Shown here one piece after another: positions 31,789 through 41,771 of a stretch of DNA of 64,000 nt. The stretch lies in assembly GCF_000341285.1 (NCBI RefSeq), contig NW_005178433.1:83122-147121 (forward strand), written 5' to 3'. This stretch comes from Galdieria sulphuraria (lineage: Eukaryota; Rhodophyta; Bangiophyceae; Galdieriales; Galdieriaceae). The notes below the pieces were generated by a model. That model saw only the letters and a program-made list of their open reading frames with translations. It had not been told where the DNA came from and searched no databases. Both the position numbers and the translations under genes were made by a program. How positions within the stretch are numbered: position 1 is the first letter of the stretch; each line of letters begins with the position of its first letter.

Positions 31789-33105
31789 ATGTTGGTGACC
31801 ACCACTGGAGTGAGGTTTGTAGGACAGAGTTTGCGTTCAAGTTGGAGAATTAAAAGCTTTCAAACTGAAGAGTTGAGGTACAATAGCCATAAGCTGTTCA
31901 ATCACTATAATTATCTATTTTGGTCGCCAAGTATTCAGTCAATACCGTGTTCTGTTAATCAGGTTCCAAGCCAATTGAGGATCATTCCACAAGGAACAAT
32001 TCCAAAGTATAGCTGTTGCTCGTTTCAGTTTAGTTCTTTTTGTACCGGAAAGAATGAAGGAGTGGAAAAGATAAAAAGCTCTTCAAAGAATAGTGGCGAA
32101 GGCTTTCCACCAAGCAGAGCAAGAGAAGTAGACTCATCGGTGACCAAGTTGAACTACAATTCTCAAGAAAGGACTGGACTGATTTTTCCTGGTCTTCCAG
32201 TGGGTCTCGTTTCGGGGTTTTTAGGCTCCATGGCTGGTATTGGAGGAGCTGTCTTTGCAATACCTTTGCTTTGTAGATTTGGGGGGTTTCGTCAGAGGAT
32301 TGCGGCAGGTTCCACTCTCTTTGCTGTATTTGGCACAGCAGCCTCTAGTGCATATGCTTTCCATCAAGCTGGTCAAGTGGATCACTTTACAGCACTAAAC
32401 TTGTCTCTAGTTGGACTGTTAGCTGCACCAGTAGGCGCTCTTTTTTCAAACTCAGTCAGTAGTGGAATTTTACGTCGCTCTCTTGGTATTTTTTTAATGT
32501 TCATTTCTCCCTTAATGTTTATTCGACTGTTCTTACAAAGTACTTCAAGTACTTCAGAGATAGTCCCACATTTGGAAGAGAATATTGATGAGAACAACTC
32601 CGAAAGTAATTTAGTGCCTACTCGATTTGTAACTACGACTGAGGACTATGTTGCAGTTTCAATGAATGGATGGAATGATGTTATTCATCCATGGAAGCAC
32701 TTTTCAAAGGAACGACTTACTTTTCTCTCTGTTACTGGTGCTACTGTAGGGTTTTTATCGGGCTTCTTAGGGGTGAGTGGTGGGACTTTGTTCACACCAG
32801 TTATTTCATTTATTGGTTGTTCTGATGGTTCGCGAGATTTCCACACAATCTTGGGTACTTCATTTATGGCGATGACATTACCTGCAGTTACTGGGGGTAT
32901 TGCATATGCATTGAAAGGTAGTGTGAGATATAGTCTGGTTCCTTCTTTGTGTCTAGGCACCGTAGCTGGTGCTGCTGTGGGAAGTCGAGTAGCTTTACAG
33001 CTTCCTGATAGTTTTTTAAAAGTCGGTATGGCTGTTGTATTTTCATTAGTTGGTTATCGTATTTACAGAGTTCCTATTCATTCGAGACAAAACTTGCGAA
33101 AGTAG
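31789..33105 (+). CDS. TauE/SafE-family anion exporter with N-terminal targeting extension
   Basis: Intronless, 438 aa. Two homologous membrane halves are visible, each opening with a Gly-rich helix: GLVSGFLGSMAGIGGAVFAI at about residue 140 and VGFLSGFLGVSGGTLFTPVI at about residue 320. This is the TauE/SafE (UPF0721) repeat, and about eight helices are expected. The half-signature LGTSFMAMTLPAVTGGIAY and the C-terminal LGTVAGAAVGSRVALQLP also fit. The first 125 residues are Ser/Arg-rich and not hydrophobic, suggesting an organelle transit peptide. A loop of about 70 residues rich in Asn/Glu separates the halves. Family members export sulfite or sulfonates; the substrate here is unproven. 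Confidence 0.88.
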   Translation: MLVTTTGVRFVGQSLRSSWRIKSFQTEELRYNSHKLFNHYNYLFWSPSIQSIPCSVNQVPSQLRIIPQGTIPKYSCCSFQFSSFCTGKNEGVEKIKSSSKNSGEGFPPSRAREVDSSVTKLNYNSQERTGLIFPGLPVGLVSGFLGSMAGIGGAVFAIPLLCRFGGFRQRIAAGSTLFAVFGTAASSAYAFHQAGQVDHFTALNLSLVGLLAAPVGALFSNSVSSGILRRSLGIFLMFISPLMFIRLFLQSTSSTSEIVPHLEENIDENNSESNLVPTRFVTTTEDYVAVSMNGWNDVIHPWKHFSKERLTFLSVTGATVGFLSGFLGVSGGTLFTPVISFIGCSDGSRDFHTILGTSFMAMTLPAVTGGIAYALKGSVRYSLVPSLCLGTVAGAAVGSRVALQLPDSFLKVGMAVVFSLVGYRIYRVPIHSRQNLRK

Positions 33106-33202
33106 AAGAGTAGTTCGATGGGAGTGGTTCAAATAAAACTGGTTAAACATTATTCTTCTTTTGCATTTTGCAATTGGGGTGTGATTTACTTCTCTGTTTT
33201 GC

Positions 33203-35525
33203 ATGTCGCGTGTCACAGTCGCTAATCGGCAACATGTCGCTCAACTCGACTACTTTCATAAAGGGTTTAGGAATCTCCCCGAGGCTCCCACTTTATATCC
33301 ATCAGAAGAAGAGTTCAAGGACCCTATAGTATATATACAGAAAAATAGAGCACTCATTTCTTCCTTTGGTATAGCAAAAATAGTGCCACCCAAGTCGTGG
33401 AAACCTCCGAGACTCTTCAACGACAAGAAGAAATTTGAAACTAAAAAGCAAAATATCTATCAACTATGTAACCGAATCACTCCACATGACCTTTTCATGC
33501 TTCTATTGCGAAAGTTCTTAACGAAAAGGGACCCCAAGAAGGCGGATAAACTTGGTGAGACTTGGACAGATTTGGAAAGCTCTGAAATAATGATAAGTGG
33601 AAACGCCATTGACTTGTATAATTTATTTTTGGAAGTTTTGTCGCGTGGTGGATATGACCAAGTTACATCAACAGATAACTGGCATCAAATTCTTCAGTCC
33701 CAGCTGATTCTAGGCAGTGTGGACGATAGAGCTCCAAAATTGCTGCAGTATATTTACAGGGATTACTTATTGGAGCTGGAATATGAGCAGAAAAGAAAGG
33801 CTGGGGCTCCACAATGGAAGAAGGAAATTAGCGAAACTAGTAACGTTGTGTCACAAAACTCCTCGAGTTCCACAAATTCCTGTCTTAACACAGAAAAAAT
33901 GAACAAGAAGAGGAGACTGGTCGAGGAGGATGAACATGTCGGTTTATCCTTGAAAGATGCTCTTATTGCAGTTGTTTTATATTTTAAAGACACATTGGAC
34001 GATGAGGATGATTGTCTTATCTGTTCAAAGAGACTGGACCATAAAACTGATTGTCTGACAGCATTTTGCAAAGAGTGTGATCCTCTTAACAAGCAAAAAT
34101 TTGGTTTCTTGGAAGGATGCGTCGTGAACATTGAGGAGCTCAAAGAATATTCAGAGATATTTCGTCGTCAATGGTTTCTTGCGAGGAAATCGCGTTATGG
34201 CATCTGCCCGAAGGAAGAAAAGCTTTTACATGAACCTCCCTATCTGGAAGCAGAGTACTGGAGACTCGTTGATAGTTCACAAGATGCAGTCAGTGTGTAT
34301 TATGGATCTGACTTATTCACTAATCTCTGTGGAAGTGGTTTTCCTTCTTTTGAAGGAAGGGAAAAGTTTATGGAGGAAAATGTTAAGAGTTCAAGTGCTA
34401 GAGAACAATATGACAGGTACCTTCTGCATCCTTGGAATCTAAATGTACTGCCAGAACTTGGCTCCTCTTTGCTTTCATGTCTGAATGTGAAGATTCCTGG
34501 AATCACTATTCCTTGGCTTTACATTGGAATGTTATTTTCCTCGTTTTGTTGGCATAATGAAGATTCCTATATGTATTCTCTTAATTATATGCACGAAGGA
34601 GAGGGAAAAGTCCGTATGGTTTTGAAGTTTCTTTTAATCATACTCATTTTTTATTTGTTGCTAGATTTGGTATGGATGTTCTGGTGGAACGAATGCCGCA
34701 TTATTTGAAGCAAGCCTGTCCCTTTGTATTCCTGAATTATTTGATACAAATCCCGATCTATTATATAATATGGTTACCACAGTGAATCCTTTGCGATTGT
34801 TTGAAAAAGGTACCACAGTTTGTAGAACAATTCAATATGCTGGAGAGTTTATAGTCACCATGCCACAAGCATACCATGCGGGGTAATGCTGCATGCATTT
34901 TCATTCAACTGAAAAACTCACAATATCCAGTTTTTCTTTAGGTTATACGTGTGCTGAAGCCGTTAATTTTGCTTGCACTGATTGGTTACCGTTTGCTTGG
35001 GCTGCCCATTCCCGATACATAAAGTTTTCACGAGCCCCTGCCTTCACATTAGAGGAACTGTTTATAGGAGTTATCAACTCCCCAGACTTTCTGACCAAAA
35101 CTTGCTCAAGTGAAGCTAAATATTTATTGAAGTATATTCAAAAGATTGTCAACTTTGAATTGAGTCAAAGAAACAAGTGCTTTGCACTGTGTCCTAGAAT
35201 AGTGTGTGAAAACAAACTTCAAAGTTTGGGTGAATGTTCGCTGTGTAAGCATGGTTGTTTCTTTTCGTCTCTAATTGTGCTAGGAAATGAAGATGAAGTT
35301 GTAACATTTTGTCTTCATCATGTTAAGGAAGCAGCATCTTATCCCAGTCGACGAGAGCTTATCTTTTCCTACAAGTATAGTATGGAAGAACTGAATTTAT
35401 TGGTTTCAAGAGCACAAGAGCTCGTTCGTCAGAGACAAGGAAATCAAGTAACGCAGAAAGAAAATGGCTTTAAAAAAACTGCCATTGAAAATATTGTGAT
35501 TGCTTGTTCTGACCAAAAAGTATAG
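33203..35525 (+). CDS. KDM5/JARID1-like histone H3K4 demethylase
   Basis: Exons 33203-34609, 34665-34882 and 34931-35525 give 739 aa. Domains in order are JmjN (APTLYPSEEEFKDPIVYIQK, IVPPKSW), ARID (RITPHDLFMLLLRKF, IDLYNLFLEVLSRGGYDQVT, W-QI), a small Cys cluster at about 270-292 (CLICSKRL...CKEC), JmjC and a C5HC2 zinc finger (CSLCKHGCFFSS...CLHH). The JmjC core has FCWHNEDSYMYSLNYMHEGE with the H-x-E iron ligands near 450, IWYGCSGG, and AGEFIVTMPQAYHAGFSLGY with the third histidine near 540. It then reads CAEAVNFACTDWLPF, so the enzyme should be active. Animal KDM5 is about 1500 aa; typical PHD fingers are missing or reduced to the Cys cluster. Removal of H3K4 methylation is known for the family. 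Confidence 0.92.
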
Positions 35526-35657
35526 AAGTTATTTTCTGTTGAAGATTTGAGTTATGTTTCCATTTGCTATTCAACTTGCTTAGCATGAACATTTGAACTT
35601 ATCATTCTTCATGAACTGTTATATAATTCCATGTAAACCAGTAGATTTGTCAGCAAT

Positions 35658-36706
35658 CTATAGGAATGCTCCTCTAAAATGCCTAGAACTTCCAAGAGCA
35701 CCTTCTGGAGACGTTTGAAATTTATCGACGACTTGATTTAGAAGGTGGAGTGCCTTGGTGATTGCAGTTAAATAACTCACGACTAGCGTATCATTGTAGT
35801 CTTCTTCAAGTTCCTTCGAAAGACTAAACATTTTTCCTCCCACCGAAGCCAGTTGACTGTGGATACTATTCAATTCCCGCAATATGTTTGCATCTTTTGG
35901 AATGTTTCCTTTTAGTGTCATTTCTAAAAAGCTACGAAGAACTTTCATTCGAAATAACAGCATTCTTACTGCGCTAGAAACACTATGAAGAGAATAAAGA
36001 ACTATCCATTTGTTAGTAAAAGAGGAACAAGGTTTTAAATGTAATAACGTTACTCACCTGATGAAGCACTTGAGTCATCATTTATACCCGTTCGGGCAAC
36101 GTGTTCCAACGAGATCCTTTCTACTTGACTACTTGCCACCTGAAAGGAAATGGGAGTCAAGGACAGCTGTGGCTGATTATCTTGAAAATGGACATCACAA
36201 GCATATAGAGAGGCAGGAAGTTCTCCTTTGATATAGGAAAACTCGGTATCCAAGCAGAGAAATAGTGGGTTCTCCGTAAGCGCCGTCATAAACTTGTGAA
36301 AAGAGATATCTCCAGGAAGAATAGAGTTGCCAGTTGAATACCAACCAAATATTTCCAAATGAGGGAAAATGGTTTTGTATTGTTCCTTTCTCGAATACAG
36401 AAAGGCTATGTCCACCTTTGTGGTAGGATCCTCACACTGTTCACTCAAACTCAACTTGAATTGTGTTAATTCGAAGCAGTTGCTGATTTCTATAGTCCTT
36501 CCGTTTTGAATACCCAACAGGCAACCCAACACTCTACATCGTGAACCTTCAGACTCGGCCTTTGGAAAGTTTGTCTTCATCGTACTTGACGATAAAGGAA
36601 CTCCAAGAGCTACTGCACTGCGAACATAGTGGTCACTTATTGCAAGAATTACACCAGGGTGAAGAGAAACAGAAAGCGAACTATCCTGTGTTGTTTGAGA
36701 CACCAT
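35658..36706 (-). CDS. CSN6: COP9 signalosome subunit 6
   Basis: This is the non-catalytic MPN subunit of the COP9 signalosome, which removes NEDD8 from cullins. Exons 36058-36706 and 35658-35968 give 319 aa. The MPN domain reads LSVSLHPGVILAISDHYVRS, VLGCLLGIQNGRTIEISNCF, then HLEIFGWYSTGNSILPGD and LFLCLDTE. The JAMM metal motif is absent, as expected for CSN6. The C-terminal helices include ALHLLNQVVDKFQTS and end SSRHFRGAFL, like the family tail. The intron is 89 bp, longer than its neighbours, and has several nearby AG sites; the acceptor next to 35968 keeps the frame. The start ATG is at 36706; the frame upstream is open only through a TTG. Confidence 0.9.
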
Positions 36707-36919
36707 CTCTTTACCAACGACCTTACTGCCAATGTGAACACAATAATTGGAAGGAATTAGGTGCAAAGGAAAATGTTAGTCTTTCATCGTATCTCAGTGT
36801 AGCAATATTTTATTTAATGATAGAAAAGTGTTGAACTATTAAACAATTCCTTTTTGACAGAATGGTTTTAGAGATTTGGTTAATTTCGGAAATGTCGAAA
36901 GGGAGAACTTGTGAGTTGT

Positions 36920-39197
36920 ATGGAATTGGAAAGCAAGAATAACTCCCCAGAAACTGGACAGACTGCAAAAGTTGAATCTTCCTCAAGTTCAGTCAAAGGT
37001 TCCAACGTTACTGCTACAGATACTACTGTGAATAGCGAGGCCTCCACCTCGAGTGTCTATTCTCAGGTTGGAAAACCTAACCTATTTAAGACTCCACCAG
37101 AAGTGCTTACACAAAAAAATAAAAAAGACTGGCGTAAGGTTTCCTTGACTAACAAACTTTACGGAGAAAAGACCCGTTCACGCTTCCAACTCGGTATAGT
37201 CCCTGAAATGCAACAGCGAAATGAAAGGACGAGTTTATTGGAAAAGAGTAAGTAGTTTGCACGGCAAAATTTCCTTACATAGAACTAATGTTGTAGCTAC
37301 TTTGGGAAAGCGCGTAACGAATCTGGTTCGTGGTTTCTGGAAAAGAGGAGAGGGCGATCCTCCTTCAGGAGCCGAGCTAAGGCAAAGCCCTTCATTTGAC
37401 GCATTCCAATACTCTCGTAACGGAAAGCAAACTTCAGCCACAGATTATGGCGACAGCGACTTGAACTCAAAGGACCTTGATATGAACCATGTTGATATAG
37501 ACCAAGGAACAGACAGTGCCACAATAGAAGAATATGATGAATTTGATGTCCGTCAGAGTCCCCCTGGTGAAGAGAATCCTACACTTGAAGAAGATTTGAG
37601 TCGTTCGGAGCTTGCAAAGCACTTAGTTGGAGACATTGGGAATATGTTGAAGGCCTTTATTGGATTGAATTTTTTATATGTCTCCTATGCATTTGCCCAT
37701 GCAGGTCTTATTCGTGGTACGATTGGTTTGATAGTGATTGCACTTATTACAGAGCACTGTTGTTTGTTATTGGTACAAGTAGGTAAAAATACTCTTGAGA
37801 TGCTCCTTTGCTCAATCTTTTCAAGGTAAAGAATCAGATGCCAGAAGCAGATGATCCATCTTTTCGAATAACGTATGGAGACTTGGGAAAATACGTTTTG
37901 GGTGGCATTGGAGAAAAGTTAGTTAATGGTGCTCTTATATTGACCCAGTTCGGGTATTGTACGGGATATCTTATTTTTTTAGGACAAACCTTGCATGATT
38001 TGTTTGGTGCCTCCGTCTCACCATCAGTGTTTGTTTTGATCCCATTGCCTATTCTTATTCCTTTATCGATGCTACGTTCACTGCGCTCATTGGCACCGTT
38101 CTCTTTAGCTGCCAATTTCTCTCTTTTGATCGGCTTCATCGCAGTGATAAGTTATATAGGCAGTCACTTTAGATGGCAACCAAGTAGTCCCAGTATAACC
38201 CAATTTCCTATTTTTTTTGGACAAATCACTTCAGCGTTAGAAGGAATCGGTCTTGTTGTCCCTGTAGAACAAAGCATGAAGAGTCGAAAACATTTCAAGA
38301 TGGTAATTGAAGTTGCCATTGGCATCCTATCAGGTGTTCTTCTGGTAGTTGGAGCATTGGGGTTTGTCACTTTTGGAGAGAATACAAGATCAATCATTGT
38401 TCTTAATATGGTGAGTGGCATAAGGACAGTTTTTTCATTCTTATTATTCTTCTTTCTGTCTTACAGGGGAACAGTCCAGTTGTCGGATTGGTTAAAATTG
38501 TATTATGTATTGGTATATTGTTCACCTATCCTTTGCAATTAGTTCCCATTGTTCAAGCAGCTGAAGACTGGTTAGCAGGACGAACAATTACTAGCTCTCA
38601 TGGTGAGCCATTAGAAGAGTATCATGAAGAAGAGGAAGAAGGGGAGTTTTCTATGGATGAAGTGAGTTCAGAATCTGAAGATCTTGATTCAGCAACGGAA
38701 GAAGCAGTCCCAAAGGAATTGGACATTGGAGATGGAGAAAACTATTACCAGAGAGACAATTTAGGGGATGGCTCTGACTTGAGCGATGAAACTTCGGAAC
38801 CCGAATGGGCGAATGACGAGGATTTACAACATGTAAAACGCCGCAGCTTGTTTGAACGCAACCCAAAGAACGTGATGGCCAGATTGACTATTGTATTTGG
38901 AACTGCTGCAACGGCAGCGTTGGCAGGTTCCAGTTTTGGGCTTTTTCAAGCGCTAGTGGGGTCCTTAGGTTAGTGTTTATTTTGTTGGCTTTAGCATTCA
39001 TGAATGTCCTCTATTTGATAGGAGCAGCATCCTTGGCGTACATATTTCCATCTTTATTTCACCTCAAACTTTTTCGGACACAACTGACACTGAGTGAAAA
39101 AACAAAAAACATGATCATTCTTATATTCGGATTGGTAGGAATGGTCATTGGAACTTATGTGTCCATCATGGAAATGCAAAAGAATCCGGAGTATTGA
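36920..39197 (+). CDS. AAAP-family transporter (second copy) with long acidic loop
   Basis: Exons 36920-37247, 37297-37778, 37826-38410, 38467-38968 and 39022-39197 give 690 aa. The first 220 residues are a hydrophilic, Ser/Glu-rich cytosolic tail, much longer than in the copy at 12-13 kb. The membrane part begins VGDIGNMLKAFIGLNFLYVS and continues with ITYGDLGKYVLGGIGEKLVN, GYCTGYLIFLGQTL, FGQITSALEGIGLVVPVEQS and LGFVTFGENTRSIIVLNM. These are typical of vacuolar AVT3/PAT-type members. Residues about 505-595 form an inserted acidic loop (EEYHEEEEEGEFSMDEVSSE and more) before MARLTIVFGTAATAAL. The role is proton-coupled amino-acid transport, possibly in the vacuolar membrane; the loop may be regulatory (inference). 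It is divergent from CSN6. Confidence 0.88.
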
Positions 39198-39586
39198 GAG
39201 ACTTTTCAAGACATTTTTATACATTTGTAATCGCATTAGTTTTACTAGTTTGGAACAAATACTTCTTTAATGGGTTTGCGAGTTGAAATGTAAATTGAAC
39301 TTCACGATGCTTTTTAGCTTTTGGTGTCCAAATTTTCAAATTAAACAGCCATATATTTTTCTTGGTTCTGTTACATTCTTTGATCGCTTCATCGAGTACA
39401 TACCCATCAAAATATGCAACTTTTTTGTTGGCATTGTATCAAAGTTGATGATACAAAGGTAGTCTAAAGGAAATGCTTCGAACTTGGTAATGCTTTTATA
39501 TTTGACAGTTTCATAGGTAGGTCAAGTAGAAAAATAATGACAAATTGATTCTGTATTTTGGCGCCAAGAAAGAATACTTGGCGAAA
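39198..39586. other. Intergenic, 389 bp
   Basis: This gap lies between the AAAP gene and ORC1. It is AT-rich with no coding frame of interest. It should hold a 3' UTR and the ORC1 promoter. Confidence 0.45.
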
Positions 39587-41701
39587 ATGCAAAGCGCTGG
39601 AAAGCGTAGAGTAAGAACCACAACAAGAAAACAAAAGGCGGAGAAACACAAAGTTACTGGTTCAAATTCTCGCAGAAAAACGAAAAGAAGAAAGACTCAA
39701 ACCATAGCAGCTCAAGAATCTTCCTTGCCTGAGAGAATTTACATAGTGAGACAAGTGGAAGCTGAAAGAAATACCTTTAGTGTGCCGTTTGTCGAAGTGT
39801 TACAGACTCGAGATAAAAAAGGCTCTAAAATTTCCAGAAAGAGGATTCAAGTATTAGAAGATATAGAAACCACAATTTCCATCGGCGACACAGTGTTGTT
39901 GTGTTCCGACAGAGAGGATTTTCCTTTTATTGCTCGTGTAGAGGATATCATTGTAAAGCCTCGTGTCACTACTGCGCAAAAAAAACAGCAAAACTGGCAA
40001 CACGGAAAAAATTGCAGTATGTGGCTCTCTTTACGCTGGTTTTATCAACCTTTTGAGATTGGTATGAATTTTTTGGAGACAATCCGCTAACGTGTATTCA
40101 CACAGATATATTTATTTTAGTTGTGCCATCAGAGATTGCATTTGACGATGATGACGTTCTCTTGAGCAATCATATCGACAAGAACAGCATTGAATGTTAT
40201 TTAGATAAATGCCAAATAGCTTTTCCAACGGAGAAACCAGTAGACAGCCACTGTCCTGTCTTCAAGTGTAGATATTTCTATGATTGCATCACAACAAACA
40301 CTAGGAGTTTGAAGATGGAGGACAAGCTTATTCTATTACAAACACATAGTAACAGCGGCTTTGTTCGAAACAAAGAAGCTAAACTATTGTTGAAGCCTTT
40401 AGATAATGATTTAGCGGACTCGAGGATAACCACGAGTGTTCTAGTTGGGAGAGAACCAGAGATCGAAAGAATAAAAGAGTTTCTCACGCAGTCCATTCTA
40501 GACGTTTGTCAAGGTAGAAGTAAAGGTTAGTGTTGTTCCCCAATTTTAGAATTTGACTGATGAGAAACATAATAAGGAGAGCGTTCGTTGTATATCAATG
40601 GAGTTCCAGGGACTGGAAAGACAGCTAGCGTTCGTCATGTTCTCAAGGATTTAAATGAAAGTTCGAGTTTTAATAGTAAATTTGTCACTGTGGAAATCAA
40701 TGGTATGCTTCTTTCAGATCCGCAAGAGGCATATTCTTTACTCTATTCGACTATCTTTAAGAAATTTGTTGGTTCTATGAAAGCAGCACAACAGCTTGAT
40801 CGCTACTTCGGTGAAGGTAAGACGGGAAGACAGATTCCGAAGAAACGCAATTACAGTTGCCTTTCTTGCATTGTTGCTGTATTGGACGAATTAGATGTGC
40901 TGCTTTCGAGAAAGCAAAAAGTCGTATACGATTTTTTAGAGTGGTGTGCCCGCGAGAACTCACCTCTGGTCGTCGTTGCTATAGCCAATACAATGGATCT
41001 TCCAGAACGTGTTCTGCAACCTCGCATAGGTTCGCGTCTTGGTGTTAACAGGTTATCTTTTTCACCCTACTCGAGTGCACAGTTGAGAAATATTTTAGAC
41101 TCGCAAATTCCAGTTTTGCTACATTATTCGCTTGATAAATTTGAGTCTTTAGCGGTAAGGCCTGAAATTTATTGAAAATTTATCTAATAATATGTTGTAT
41201 TACCAGCTTGAACTTTGCTGCAAGAAAGTGGCCTCAGTAACTGGAGATGTCCGAAGAGCGTTGCATGTATGTCAACGTGCAATAGAAGTTGCTCAAAGCG
41301 AGGGAAGTGACCTAGTTCGAATGACACACATCCAGGAAGCTTTTGTTACAATGTACAGTCGAGGCCCTGTACTTTCTGTTGCTCAACTCTCGTTGGCTGA
41401 GAAAGTTGTCTATTGTGCCGCGTTGCTTTGTGAGAGGCACTATGGAGCAGATTCTATTTTTCTAGCCAGACTAGTTAAACATGCTCTCGAACTTAGTCAA
41501 AGATTAAGTTTACATTTGGATCTTGAGACTGGGAAAATTTTGGAGATATGCTGTAACCTTTCATTTTCAAGACATATAACTTTACAGTGGAACGCTGTGG
41601 AAAGTTTCAATAAGATTTTGTGTAATGTTCAATTTGATGACTTTTGCTATGCCGTTCAAGGCACTGTATTTTATGATATCTTGAACAATTTGTTAAAATA
41701 G
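39587..41701 (+). CDS. ORC1: Origin recognition complex subunit 1
   Basis: This AAA+ ATPase subunit of ORC licenses replication origins. Exons 39587-40061, 40121-40525, 40577-41154 and 41207-41701 give 650 aa. The basic N-terminal tail is followed by a BAH domain (ISIGDTVLLCSDREDFPFIA, MWLSLRWFYQPFEI, then VLLSNHIDKNSIECYLDKC). The AAA+ core has Walker A GVPGTGKTASV at about residue 302, Walker B VAVLDELDVLL near 397, sensor-1 VVAIANTMDLPERVL, and sensor-2-type ASVTGDVRRALHVCQRAIE. A C-terminal winged-helix region follows (LAEKVVYCAALLCERHYGAD). Presence of the BAH domain separates it from CDC6. The start ATG follows a TTG-only extension. It is convergent with the GON4L-like gene, 70 bp apart. 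Confidence 0.94.
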
Positions 41702-41771
41702 TTGCATCACGATTTTATTCTGACTATTTATCAGAAGCATTTGAGAATAAATTTTGATAAAGTTTATTTAA

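Noticed and set aside
27933-33105. Intronless genes (proline dehydrogenase, TauE/SafE) as recent bacterial transfers
   Set aside because: Lack of introns alone is weak evidence; proline dehydrogenase looks like the eukaryotic mitochondrial form and TauE/SafE has a targeting extension. A phylogeny would be needed.
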